A stretch of DNA of 64,000 nt from Maribacter hydrothermalis (GTDB taxonomy: Bacteria > Bacteroidota > Bacteroidia > Flavobacteriales > Flavobacteriaceae). The stretch covers positions 2,604,001 to 2,668,000 of the forward strand of contig NZ_CP018760.1 of NCBI RefSeq assembly GCF_001913155.1. The letters are read 5' to 3'. This document shows positions 56,701-64,000 of the stretch, piece by piece (positions within the stretch are counted from its first letter, which is position 1; every line of letters begins with the position of its first letter). The position numbers and the translations under genes were made by a program. The notes under the pieces were generated by a model that was not told the origin of the DNA, searched no databases, and saw nothing but the letters and a program-made list of their open reading frames with translations.

Positions 56701-58563
56701 ACTATTGATTCAGATACACCTATTTCCTTTGGGGAAACATATACTACGCCAAATTTATCTGCTACTACTACATATTATGTTGAAGCTGTTGAAAATGGAT
56801 GTGCTACAGAAAGACAACCAGTTATTGCAAGAATAGGATTTCAGGCTGCAACGGGTACGGTACAAAATGGGTCCATATGTAGTGTTGCTGCAAACGGACT
56901 TACAAGTTTAGACTTAGATGCTAGACTTACAGAAGCTGATCCGGGTGTTTGGGTCTTTGTGTCAGGACCAGAAAGTAGTGTAAACATAAGCTCTACTAAT
57001 GTTGTTGATTTTGTAGGTTTTGCCTCAGGCGCATATGTTTTTAGGTTTACTACAACGAATTCTACCACGCCATGTACAAATAATAGTGTTGAGGTTACTA
57101 TTAATGTAAGTGATTGTGAGTCAGATGAAGATAATGACGGACTATTAGGTGGTCAAGAAGTTGCTTTAGGATTAGATCCTAATAATCCAGATACGGATGG
57201 TGATGGTATTGAAGACGGTGTAGAAGTGGGTGATGATTTAGCAAACCCATTAGATGAGGATGAAGATGGTATTATAGATGCTTTAGATTCAAATATAGAT
57301 GACATAGATAATGATGGTGTAAATGACCAACAGGATCCGGCAAATACCAACCCCTGTTTGCCAAACAGATTTAATGGGTCTTGTGATACTGACGGTGATG
57401 GTTTGTCAGATTTAGACGAGCAAACAAATGGATCAGATCCCGATGATCCATGTGATCCTATAGCTTCGCCAAATTGTGATGATCCAATAGATTTAGAGGT
57501 TCTTAAAACAGTTGATAATGAAGATGCCTTAGTGGGCGATACTGTAATCTTTGAAGTGACAGTTACGAACCTGTCCGATAGAACCGCCAGAGCTATTGTA
57601 GTTGGTGATTTATTGGAATTAGGTTTTGAATTCGTGTCTAAATCTACTACTGATTATGATGAAATTTCAGGTTTGTGGAATATTGCAGAACTAGAGGCAG
57701 GCTTGTCTACAACTTTGTCTATAACAGTCATAGTTTCTGAAAATGGCCCTTATGTTAATACCGCTACTTTATTAGAGTCTATTCCATCAGATAACAATCC
57801 TGATAATGACGAATCTATGGTTACTCTTAATACAGAAGCACCTGAAGGAATAGATCTTGAAATTATAAAGAATGTTGATAATAAAACACCATTAATAGGA
57901 GAGCAAATAACCTTTACTATCCGAGTAGAGAATAAATCTAAAAACGGAGATACGATTACTAATATCGAAATTGAAGATATTCTTCCTACTGAGCCAAATG
58001 CTGGTTTTATATATATAAGTCATTTAGCTAGTATAGGCGAATATGATGTATCGACTGGTATATGGAGTATTGAATCTCTTGAAGTTGGTGAGCAAAACGC
58101 AGTAACACTGGAGATTACAGTGACCGTGCCTATAGTGGGCCCTTTTAGTAATGTAGCTACGCTTGTAAGGTCATCTCCTGCAGATAGTAATGAACTAAAT
58201 AATACAAGTACGGTAGAAGTTAACGTCAATGTTCCTACAACGGCTGACCCTGGCTTTCTATTCAACCAATTTTCTCCCAATGGAGATAATACTAACGATG
58301 TACTAAGAATTAATCTTAGGGACGATTTAACCAAAGCAGATGCAGGAATAAATTATAAAATTGTAATTCATGACCGCTATGGTAATCGTGTTTTTGAGGG
58401 GGGCAGTATAGTTGCTAATAATACGCAAAGAACTGTTGATGTTTGGGATGGTACCTATAAAGGCAAAGAGGTACCTAAGGGCACTTATTTTTATATTATA
58501 AATTATAGCATTAATAATGAACCCGCAATTCTTGATAAGGGTTGGATACAGCTTATAAGATAA
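53764..58563 (+). CDS. Large Calx-beta/TSP3 adhesin with type B T9SS sorting domain
   Basis: Surface protein of 1599 residues, probably secreted by the type IX system. Domains in order: signal peptide (about 1-33); about seven Calx-beta repeats (34-850, each about 110 residues, with the first degenerate); a cysteine-containing Ig-like region (about 850-1120); calcium-binding thrombospondin type 3 repeats (about 1120-1240, DTDGDGIEDG); two DUF11 domains (from 1243 and from about 1364, DLEVLKTVDN and DLEIIKNVDN); and a gliding-motility type C-terminal domain (about 1498-1599, FSPNGDNTNDVLRI, DRYGNRVFEGG, KEVPKGTYFYII). Probably calcium-stabilised adhesin. It is followed directly by a PorP/SprF gene. 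Confidence 0.93.
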   Translation: MKMNYITRLNSKSILVKFLYLGLLFFSINISGQFATISVDRNGSETLGPNSTARFEVTLGGFFIPNQDFTIKYDVNDLLTTAIDGVDRNGTSGELLIPTGSTSGFIEIDGIVDDAFVEGDETVTIFLLDGDDYFIIPGSANNSATLIIEDNDFATLDIADVQADEGDNLVFNIRLDNPVEYDHTVTVNFGGGTATSGGTGFTHPEDYNGTQRLVTFLAGETIKQMAVTTGNDNVVENDETFNVTLTSDSNSNVNAGDTAIGTILNDDVVEVNVVANRPTTNEDGSGLDGRFRIELSEANSTGGTVIVDYTLTGTATEGAAADYIISGNASFANGASVSNINILPNQDALVEGNETVVITLNSVSSSSYEIGPLNTDTVTIVDDDLFTATITATDNVAEEATTVTNTGTFTISLDAINNTGSPVVVGYTVGGTASSGTDYTALSGSVSFANGQQSRTVTITPINDNSVENPETVIVNLSTGAGYELGATATRTATVTINDTDTFTASVVSSTATSNESPVTNGVFTVSLNSTNTTGSPVTVNYNVTGTATAGIDYNTLSGSVAIANGASTGTVNVVPINDTTIETNETVILTLATSPNYTVGTPNSANVTIVSDDVNIARITASDATAAESNGAVATGEFTVSLSAPNNTGSSITINYVVSGSAVNGTDYSAISANAVSIPNGSQSAQILITPTNDQIQEGTENVIITLGTGTGYVLGATATRTATVEIDDNDQATLTVSNVTVNEDLASGELVFNVVLNIAVVGGTTVSYSFFDDTATGGGVDYQGNVSPNNTLIFNGTAGEVKTIPVSINNDQVLESTETFSVQLSLPTNNVQLANGGTAIGTINDDDNCVAAPVLDTSVSTIYCVETLTSPFSANLFDYTSSVAPSGTVLTWSRVSTPLTTTSHLTSAEAQNVNTPASYYGFFYDEANNCASGTIEVQIVRNVIPQLVTINGNERCGPGTLLLNVEPSVGASVNWYATIDSDTPISFGETYTTPNLSATTTYYVEAVENGCATERQPVIARIGFQAATGTVQNGSICSVAANGLTSLDLDARLTEADPGVWVFVSGPESSVNISSTNVVDFVGFASGAYVFRFTTTNSTTPCTNNSVEVTINVSDCESDEDNDGLLGGQEVALGLDPNNPDTDGDGIEDGVEVGDDLANPLDEDEDGIIDALDSNIDDIDNDGVNDQQDPANTNPCLPNRFNGSCDTDGDGLSDLDEQTNGSDPDDPCDPIASPNCDDPIDLEVLKTVDNEDALVGDTVIFEVTVTNLSDRTARAIVVGDLLELGFEFVSKSTTDYDEISGLWNIAELEAGLSTTLSITVIVSENGPYVNTATLLESIPSDNNPDNDESMVTLNTEAPEGIDLEIIKNVDNKTPLIGEQITFTIRVENKSKNGDTITNIEIEDILPTEPNAGFIYISHLASIGEYDVSTGIWSIESLEVGEQNAVTLEITVTVPIVGPFSNVATLVRSSPADSNELNNTSTVEVNVNVPTTADPGFLFNQFSPNGDNTNDVLRINLRDDLTKADAGINYKIVIHDRYGNRVFEGGSIVANNTQRTVDVWDGTYKGKEVPKGTYFYIINYSINNEPAILDKGWIQLIR

Positions 58564-58571
58564 ATTACATT

Positions 58572-59552
58572 ATGGATTATAACTATAATAAAGCGAGTTA
58601 TACTGTAGCATTTTTGCTATTCTCTTTTCTTAATATAATTGCATATGGACAGAAAGAACCTCAGTATACGCAATACATGTATAATATTGGGAGTTTTAAC
58701 CCTGCCTATGTTGGTACAGTAGAAACACCCGAAATTGCCGGACTTTACCGTGCGCAATGGATAGATATACCTGGAGCACCACGAACATTGCGCTTTGGAG
58801 CCAACTTGCCATTTAAAAATGAAAAAGTAGGCCTAGGTTTAAATATTATTAGTGATCAATTAGGTCCAGTTTCTCAGACTTATGCTGATATATCATATTC
58901 GTATCAGGTAATGGTAACCGATGAGACGAAGCTATCTTTTGGTATTGACGCAGGAGGCTCATTTTTAAATGTTGATTTTTCAAAAGGTACTTTTGAAAAT
59001 CCTGGTGAAAATCTTAATGACGAAATGTTAAGTAAATTTTACCCAACAGTTGGTGCGGGTACATTCTTATATTCAGATAATTGGTATTTAGGGGCATCAG
59101 TACCTAACTTTTTAACGGAAGGTGTTTATAATGAGGAACTAGCATCTATTATAGAAGATGAATTACAGTTTAATTTTATTGGTGGGTATGTATTTGAGTT
59201 GTCCGATAACTTAAAATTTAAACCTGCATTTTTGATAAATGCTCTTGCAGGTTCGCCCGTTAATGTAAACTTATCAAGTAATTTTTTAATTTCTGATGTA
59301 GTCACGGCAGGTGTTTCCTATAGACTAGAAAATGCATTTAGTGGTTTGGCTGGTTTACAAGTTTCAAACTCACTATTTGTAGGCTACTCATACGATTATA
59401 ACACAAATTTACTTGGTGAATATAATAATGGGTCGCACGAGGTTATTCTTAAATTTTATTTAGGTAGAAGTGGTATGAATAATACAAAGGGTAATAGTGA
59501 TAAAAATGCAAAAGGTAAGCCAAAACAAATAGATTCACCTCGATTCTTTTAA
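58572..59552 (+). CDS. PorP/SprF family outer-membrane protein partnered with adhesin
   Basis: Outer-membrane barrel protein with the PorP/SprF hallmark front QKEPQYTQYMYNIGSFNPAYVGT. From the chosen ATG at 58572 it has 326 residues and a signal peptide ending AYGQ; an upstream in-frame start at 58542 overlaps the adhesin gene and is less likely. SprF is required for surface attachment of SprB in Flavobacterium johnsoniae, so this protein likely anchors the type B cargo encoded just upstream. The spacing is 8 bases to the adhesin stop and 11 to the OmpA gene. Confidence 0.93.
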   Translation: MDYNYNKASYTVAFLLFSFLNIIAYGQKEPQYTQYMYNIGSFNPAYVGTVETPEIAGLYRAQWIDIPGAPRTLRFGANLPFKNEKVGLGLNIISDQLGPVSQTYADISYSYQVMVTDETKLSFGIDAGGSFLNVDFSKGTFENPGENLNDEMLSKFYPTVGAGTFLYSDNWYLGASVPNFLTEGVYNEELASIIEDELQFNFIGGYVFELSDNLKFKPAFLINALAGSPVNVNLSSNFLISDVVTAGVSYRLENAFSGLAGLQVSNSLFVGYSYDYNTNLLGEYNNGSHEVILKFYLGRSGMNNTKGNSDKNAKGKPKQIDSPRFF

Positions 59553-59563
59553 AGTGCACTAAT

Positions 59564-61474
59564 ATGAAATTTAAATTAATCATAGTATTACTAGTTTTTG
59601 TTCCATTAATGGGAACAGCTCAGGATAAAAAGTCTAAAGCTGATAACCTATATTATGGTTATCAATATCAAAAAGCTATAGAAGAGTATAAAAGTGAAAT
59701 GCAAAAAAAACCATTAACTAATGGTCAATTATTGAATCTTGCAGATTCCTATTTTAGTGTTGGTAGTTTTGACGATGCATCAAAACTTTATTTAGACGTA
59801 AATAAAAACGACACTATAATGTCGGTAAATCAATTTAATAAGATGCTTCAAAGTCTTTCTAAAAATTCAGAAAGAGATAGAGTTAGAACATTTCTAAGGT
59901 CTAAAGAGGCACAATTATCTCCTGAATTATTAGAGAACTCAGAATTTAATTTTAGTCTTTTAGATTTCCCGGCTTCTTTAGATAATGTAGAAATTAATTT
60001 AGCGGGTATTAATAGTCCGCAAGGTGATTTCTCTCCAACATTTTATAAAAATGGAATACTTTTTAGTAGTAGTAGAGGCAGAAATTCTAAAAATGTCTAC
60101 GAACCTACTGGTGAATCTTATTTGGATATCTATTTTTCTAGATTAAATTCTGATAATCAATTAGCTGATGTAGCGTCTTTCAGCGAAATACCTGCTACAG
60201 ATTTTCATAAGTCTACACCATATTACTCAACAAAATCATCAACCTTTTTCTATATCCTATCTAATACGGAAGATGGTGCACTTAGATATGATGAAAATGG
60301 AAAGAATGCATTGGCAATCGGTTCATTGTCAGAAACAGGGAAATTTAGATTTCTATTAAAAGATTTAAGTACTTCCTTTTACTATCCGTTTTTTGATGAT
60401 AATAGTGAACGATTATATTTTTCGGCAAATTTTGCCGATAGTTATGGGGGAACGGATTTATACTATGTATATACTACCAATGGACAAATAATGTCTGCTC
60501 CAATTAACCTTGGCCCAAGAATAAATTCTCCTGGAAATGAAATTTCACCTTATATTTTTAATGGAAGCCTATATTTTTCTTCAGATATTTTTTATGGATT
60601 AGGAGGCATGGATGTATATAAGTCAAATATTATATCAAATGATTCGTATACAATACCGGTAAATTTAGGGGAAGGAATAAATTCTTCATTGGATGATTTT
60701 GGTTTTATAATTAGAAATGGAGAAAATGGAAACTTTACCGGGTATTTCTCATCAAATAGAAAAGGCGGCAAAGGGGGTGATGATCTTTATGGGTTTAGTA
60801 TGGCTAATGATCCAGGTTTAAAAACATTTACCTTGCAAGGAAAAGTTGTAAACCTAATAAATAAATCTGGTTTAGATAAGACTCAAGTTAGGTTGTTAAA
60901 TCATGAAGGTGAAGTATTGAAACAAACATATTCGACAATAGATGGTGATTTTAGAATAGAGGTGCCTTGGGTTTCTCAAATAACGGTAGAAGCAATGAAA
61001 GATGGTTATTCCGTTATTTCTACTTCATATTCTGAGGAAGGTATGGAAAAGTTACAAAATCAATCCTATAATATAGGACTTGTAAAAATGCAAGACCTTG
61101 TTGTTAATCGAGAAGATAAAACCGTTTTAAAATTAGATAAGTTTTATTTTGATAAAGGTAAGGCAGTGGTAAACGCAGAGGTAGAAACAGAATTAAAGAA
61201 AGTTGTAGATGCCGTTACCAGGTTCCCTCAACTTAGATTAAGAATAGAAACCCATACTGACAGTAGAGGAAGCAGCTCTTCTAATAATAGGCTTTCTCAA
61301 GATAGGTCCGATGCCATAAAGGATTATTTAATAAAGAATGGCGTATCATCTAATAATATCGTTAAATCTATTGGGTATGGTGAAGATGTAATTAAGAATA
61401 GTTGTGTTAATGGTGCATATTGCTTAGACTTTCTGCATAAGCAGAATGAGCGTACTCTATTTGTGGTGGAATAG
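59564..61474 (+). CDS. OmpA-family protein with TPR and PD40 propeller
   Basis: Cell-envelope protein of 636 residues. After the signal peptide (about 1-19, ending GTAQ) come TPR-like helices (about 25-120), a WD40-like PD40 beta-propeller (about 140-415), a carboxypeptidase regulatory-like domain (about 420-505) and a C-terminal OmpA domain (about 520-636; LDKFYFDKGKAVVNAEVETE, ETHTDSRGSSSSNNRLSQDR). The OmpA domain should hold peptidoglycan. The same layout is seen in the T9SS-linked PorE/PG1058-type proteins and commonly accompanies PorP/SprF. It is the last gene of the adhesin cluster. Confidence 0.92.
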   Translation: MKFKLIIVLLVFVPLMGTAQDKKSKADNLYYGYQYQKAIEEYKSEMQKKPLTNGQLLNLADSYFSVGSFDDASKLYLDVNKNDTIMSVNQFNKMLQSLSKNSERDRVRTFLRSKEAQLSPELLENSEFNFSLLDFPASLDNVEINLAGINSPQGDFSPTFYKNGILFSSSRGRNSKNVYEPTGESYLDIYFSRLNSDNQLADVASFSEIPATDFHKSTPYYSTKSSTFFYILSNTEDGALRYDENGKNALAIGSLSETGKFRFLLKDLSTSFYYPFFDDNSERLYFSANFADSYGGTDLYYVYTTNGQIMSAPINLGPRINSPGNEISPYIFNGSLYFSSDIFYGLGGMDVYKSNIISNDSYTIPVNLGEGINSSLDDFGFIIRNGENGNFTGYFSSNRKGGKGGDDLYGFSMANDPGLKTFTLQGKVVNLINKSGLDKTQVRLLNHEGEVLKQTYSTIDGDFRIEVPWVSQITVEAMKDGYSVISTSYSEEGMEKLQNQSYNIGLVKMQDLVVNREDKTVLKLDKFYFDKGKAVVNAEVETELKKVVDAVTRFPQLRLRIETHTDSRGSSSSNNRLSQDRSDAIKDYLIKNGVSSNNIVKSIGYGEDVIKNSCVNGAYCLDFLHKQNERTLFVVE

Positions 61475-61488
61475 TCTTAAAAGTAAGA

Positions 61489-62739
61489 TTACACAATAAC
61501 AATATAAAAATAGTATAGCGAAAACAGCGATAAAAAAAGTATGCCTAGGTAGGTTAAAAATTTAAGACTTTTGTTTGGCCTAAATTCTGGAGCTATATCC
61601 TTACTTATTACATTTTTTAAATTCATATAGCCAATTATTGGTGCTACTACAAATGAAACAAATGTAGCCAAAGCTACTAGTTTACCCATATTTGCGCTGA
61701 AAGCAGCAATTACTATAAAATTGACAATAGTTAGAACGATAATTCCAAAGGCAAATGCTCGCTTAGAGCTATAGCTTTTGCTCTTTGGGTTTAATAGCGA
61801 AATAATATCTAAGCTGACTCTGGCTAGGGCATCATGCGCTGTCATACATGTGCTAAACATAGTGGCAAATGCCGAAATGGCTATAAAAAGATAAGCCCAC
61901 GCCCCAATATGTTCAGTAAACAAACGTACTACTTGGTCTGCGAAACTAACGGCGTTATTACTTAGTTCTACATTTGTTCCATACAGGGTAAACCATCCAA
62001 TTATCATAAAAAATATAGCTAAAATTGCCGTAATGCTATAGCCAATATTAAATTCTTGTAATGATTCTTTTAAGCTCGGTTTTTCTTGATTTTTCCACTT
62101 TTCAATACTCCATAAGCTAACCCAACTAGAGGCTTCAACAGTTGTTGGCATCCAGCCCATTAATCCTATTAAAAATAGTATACCTACTTCATTAAAAATT
62201 GGTGTAGGAGTAAAGTTGGGTAAATGATTTACAGGTCCTTTAAATAGTACAAGAATAGTAGTAACTAAAAGGGCTATGAATAAGATACTAACTACAAACT
62301 TTAAACTAATTTCAAGAAATTTATATTTACCGAAAATAAGTAATGAACTAATAATTAAGAACAACCAAAGTGCGACTATTGAAATTGAACTAGTGTTGAT
62401 GCCAAATAAATTAATAAATAAGCCAGCCGTTACGGTATATAATGCAGCTAAAATGGTAAAAGTTGTAACTAAGGTAATTATAGCATAAAACCACAAATAC
62501 CCTTTTCCTCTGTTAAGATACCCTTCAATAAGAGTTTTGTTGGTAACACTGGTATAGCGCACACCAAATTCGAAAAAAGGATATTTAAGGATATTAGCTA
62601 GAATAATAGGGATTACCATAACCCAACCATATTGAGCTCCTGCTTTAGTAGAGAGTACTAAATGTGAGGTGCCAATTGCCATACTTGCAAATAAAAGACC
62701 AGGACCTAAATTTCTTAAAATTGTTTTAAGTTTTTGCAT
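61489..62739 (-). CDS. NRAMP-like transporter lacking canonical metal-site residues
   Basis: Inner-membrane protein of 416 residues with about eleven helices, of the NRAMP (SLC11) superfamily. The first helix begins ILRNLGPGLLFASMAIG, as in NRAMP proteins, but the metal-binding DPGN of canonical members is replaced by a GTSH segment. The helix 6 counterpart reads MGWMPTTVEASSWVS, where the usual MPH is MPT. Thus both halves of the known divalent metal site differ, and manganese/iron transport should not be assumed. No metal-related gene is next to it. Confidence 0.82.
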   Translation of the reverse strand: MQKLKTILRNLGPGLLFASMAIGTSHLVLSTKAGAQYGWVMVIPIILANILKYPFFEFGVRYTSVTNKTLIEGYLNRGKGYLWFYAIITLVTTFTILAALYTVTAGLFINLFGINTSSISIVALWLFLIISSLLIFGKYKFLEISLKFVVSILFIALLVTTILVLFKGPVNHLPNFTPTPIFNEVGILFLIGLMGWMPTTVEASSWVSLWSIEKWKNQEKPSLKESLQEFNIGYSITAILAIFFMIIGWFTLYGTNVELSNNAVSFADQVVRLFTEHIGAWAYLFIAISAFATMFSTCMTAHDALARVSLDIISLLNPKSKSYSSKRAFAFGIIVLTIVNFIVIAAFSANMGKLVALATFVSFVVAPIIGYMNLKNVISKDIAPEFRPNKSLKFLTYLGILFLSLFSLYYFYIVIV

Positions 62740-62794
62740 GTTAATGGGATTGGTTGATGCCCATAAATGTAAACTTTTTAAAAATTGTATAGTA

Positions 62795-63430
62795 CTATTT
62801 AATTTCTATAGTAGTGCCATAAAATTTGGGCTGCGTGTTTAATAGCATATCTATAAACACTTTTACACGAGCTAAATATTCGCGTATTTGGACTTTGAGA
62901 CCTTCAGATGTAGGTATATCTTGAGCATTGAAACCAATAGCGTTTAGTCCCTTGCTTTGTGCTATATAAATAGCTCGCTCATTATGAAACTTTTGTGAGA
63001 TTACGGTCACTTCATCCAAACCAAATATATACTTCGCGCGTACCATGGAGTCTAAAGTTCTAAAACCTGCATAATCTAAAAATATTACCTCATCAGGTAT
63101 GCCGGCATTTATTAAGTCCTTTTTAATAGTGTTTGGCTCATTGTAGTAAATACTACCATTATCTCCACTTACTAATATAAATTTAATTTTACCCGCTTTG
63201 TATAAAGCTATAGTTGCATTTATTCTATTGGTATAATATGGATTAGCAGAACCACTAGTTAAGCGGTTAGAAGTACCTAAAACAAGTCCTACTCTTTTTG
63301 AAGGTATAATAGATATATCTGAATAGGTCTTGCCTGCTGTAGTGTTAGAAATTACAATATTGCATATAACTATGGTGACAAGTAGTACAACTAAAAGGGC
63401 ACTTGCAATTTTGAATAAGGTTCTTAACAT
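62795..63430 (-). CDS. SanA/YdcF-type DUF218 membrane protein
   Basis: Protein of 211 residues with one N-terminal membrane helix (about 7-29) and a soluble DUF218 domain outside it. Family features are the strand VGLVLGTSNR, the segment NPYYTNRINATIALYKAG, ILVSGDNG, and ISQKFHNERAIYIAQSKGL. SanA of enterobacteria is linked to envelope barrier function and vancomycin exclusion at high temperature; exact activity is not known. It lies between the NRAMP-like gene and the tRNA pair. Confidence 0.9.
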   Translation of the reverse strand: MLRTLFKIASALLVVLLVTIVICNIVISNTTAGKTYSDISIIPSKRVGLVLGTSNRLTSGSANPYYTNRINATIALYKAGKIKFILVSGDNGSIYYNEPNTIKKDLINAGIPDEVIFLDYAGFRTLDSMVRAKYIFGLDEVTVISQKFHNERAIYIAQSKGLNAIGFNAQDIPTSEGLKVQIREYLARVKVFIDMLLNTQPKFYGTTIEIK

Positions 63431-63496
63431 GAGTTGAAATTCAAAATTAAAGATAGTAAATACCTAACGACTATAATTTAAAGAGGATAAAAATAA

Positions 63497-63532
63497 AAAA
63501 CCCTTGAAAATCAGATGATTAACAAGGGTTTT
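63497..63532 (-). terminator. Terminator of the tRNA-Gly/tRNA-Leu transcript
   Basis: AAAACCCTTG (63497-63506) pairs with CAAGGGTTTT (63523-63532). On the minus strand a T-rich tail follows. It begins 2 bases after the tRNA-Leu end. Confidence 0.85.
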
Positions 63533-63534
63533 AG

Positions 63535-63618
63535 TACTCGAGGCGGGACTTGAACCCGCACGCCCCAAAGAGCACAGGATTTTAAGTCCGGCGTGTCTAC
63601 CAATTCCACCACTCGAGC
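63535..63618 (-). tRNA. tRNA-Leu (TAA)
   Basis: Cloverleaf of 84 bases with long variable arm. Acceptor stem GCTCGAG/CTCGAGT (a G-U pair at the end), T-arm with GGTTCAAGTCC, anticodon loop CTTAAAA giving anticodon TAA. Leucine identity fits the variable arm and anticodon. CCA is not encoded. Cotranscribed with tRNA-Gly. Confidence 0.95.
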
Positions 63619-63661
63619 ATACTTGGCTTTAATAAAAAATGCTGACCGGCAACATTTTCTG

Positions 63662-63734
63662 AGCGAAAAACGGGATTCGAACCCGCGACCTCCACCTTGG
63701 CAAGGTGGCGCTCTACCAACTGAGCTATTTTCGC
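63662..63734 (-). tRNA. tRNA-Gly (GCC)
   Basis: Cloverleaf of 73 bases: acceptor GCGAAAA/TTTTCGC, D-arm AGCTCAGTTGGTAGAGC, anticodon stem CCACC/GGTGG around loop TTGCCAA (anticodon GCC), T-loop GGTTCGAATCC. CCA is not encoded. Upstream member of the tRNA pair. Confidence 0.96.
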
Positions 63735-63771
63735 AAATTTAAGAACGTGCATCTCTTAAAAGATGCGGGTG

Positions 63772-63801
63772 CAAATTTAATATATTTCTGTAAAAACCAA
63801 A
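63772..63801 (-). promoter_or_regulatory. Promoter of the tRNA pair
   Basis: On the minus strand, TTTG (63801-63798), an 18-base spacer, then TAAATTTG (63779-63772), close to the Bacteroidota consensus. A 6-bp hairpin (GCATCT/AGATGC, 63749-63766) lies between it and tRNA-Gly. Confidence 0.6.
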
Positions 63802-63829
63802 GTAAAAATGTACAAAAGAATTAAAAAAA

Positions 63830-64000
63830 TTATGAGGTTGCCTTTTTGTCCTTGGTTAACAGCCTTTTAATCTCATTTAATTTCATCAATGCCTCTACAG
63901 GGGTTAATGTATCTATGTCTAAATGTGTAATTTCTTCCTTGATTTCTTCTAATAATGGGTCGTCTAAATTAAAAAAGCTTAACTGCATTTCATCAGATGT
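63830..64000 (-). CDS. mutS: DNA mismatch repair protein MutS, C-terminal end (partial)
   Basis: The minus-strand frame open from the right edge encodes the last 56 residues and a stop at 63830-63832. The translated end has [13 protein letters not shown] and [20 protein letters not shown], matching the C-terminal dimer/tetramer region of MutS. The catalytic ATPase and mismatch-binding parts lie outside the window. Read by hand from the sequence, since the piece is short and truncated at the edge. Confidence 0.9.
   Translation of the reverse strand, partial: TSDEMQLSFFNLDDPLLEEIKEEITHLDIDTLTPVEALMKLNEIKRLLTKDKKATS

Noticed and set aside
58542-58571. Upstream start of the second PorP/SprF gene
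   Set aside because: It would overlap the adhesin C-terminus by 22 bases and move the signal peptide inward; ATG 58572 is cleaner.

Overview
This window is a chromosomal segment of a Bacteroidota bacterium, almost certainly a member of the Flavobacteriaceae (marine Maribacter/Zobellia-like by general feel; genus not determined). The evidence is alternative complex III beside a caa3/aa3-type oxidase, the type IX secretion/gliding gene sprA, PorP/SprF proteins, a gliding-type C-terminal sorting domain, Bacteroidota promoters of the TTG-N19/20-TAnnTTTG type, and low G+C. It is gene-dense. No insertion sequence, prophage, CRISPR array or rRNA operon was seen, and no gap without a gene exceeds 300 bases.

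Layout. 1-6.9 kb: end of the alternative complex III operon (ActC, D, E, F) running into cytochrome c oxidase subunits II and I, closed by a strong terminator. 7-12.2 kb: a GIN-domain secreted protein, an acyl-CoA oxidase/dehydrogenase on the minus strand, then ruvB-queG. 12.3-24 kb: an MFS transporter, NADP-malic enzyme, ruvA and the giant sprA. 24-25.6 kb: gcvH, a VanZ-like protein and a TonB. 25.7-31 kb: the second half of the oxidase programme: heme O synthase, two subunit III genes, subunit IV, a cysteine-free SCO-like protein, SCO, DUF420 and a tiny CxxC membrane protein. 31-40.7 kb: a MacB-like efflux locus with two permease-permease-adaptor modules around one ATPase, then a TolC gene. 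40.8-49 kb: tsaB and a mostly minus-strand set (unknown secreted protein, MscS channel, DUF255 protein, dodecin, NifU-like protein, VWA lipoprotein) with one plus-strand PorP/SprF gene. 49-53.6 kb: a TPR histidine kinase/LytTR regulator pair, gamma-carbonic anhydrase and fabD. 53.7-61.5 kb: a type B T9SS-sorted Calx-beta adhesin with its PorP/SprF and OmpA partners. 61.5-64 kb: an NRAMP-like transporter without the usual metal ligands, a SanA/DUF218 protein, tRNA-Leu and tRNA-Gly, and the 3' end of mutS.

Together the respiratory genes encode a quinol-to-oxygen chain: alternative complex III oxidises quinol, electrons pass to the CuA/heme-copper oxidase, and the 25.7-31 kb block supplies heme O, the remaining subunits and copper delivery. 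SprA is the T9SS outer-membrane translocon; the 53.7-61.5 kb trio is a typical cargo and accessory set for it.

I did not find a clearly novel large system. The best leads are the degenerate SCO paralogue and CxxC mini-protein in the oxidase assembly block, the duplicated efflux module, a helix-hairpin-helix-like tail on ActC, the atypical NRAMP homologue, and the missing standard start codon of sprA.
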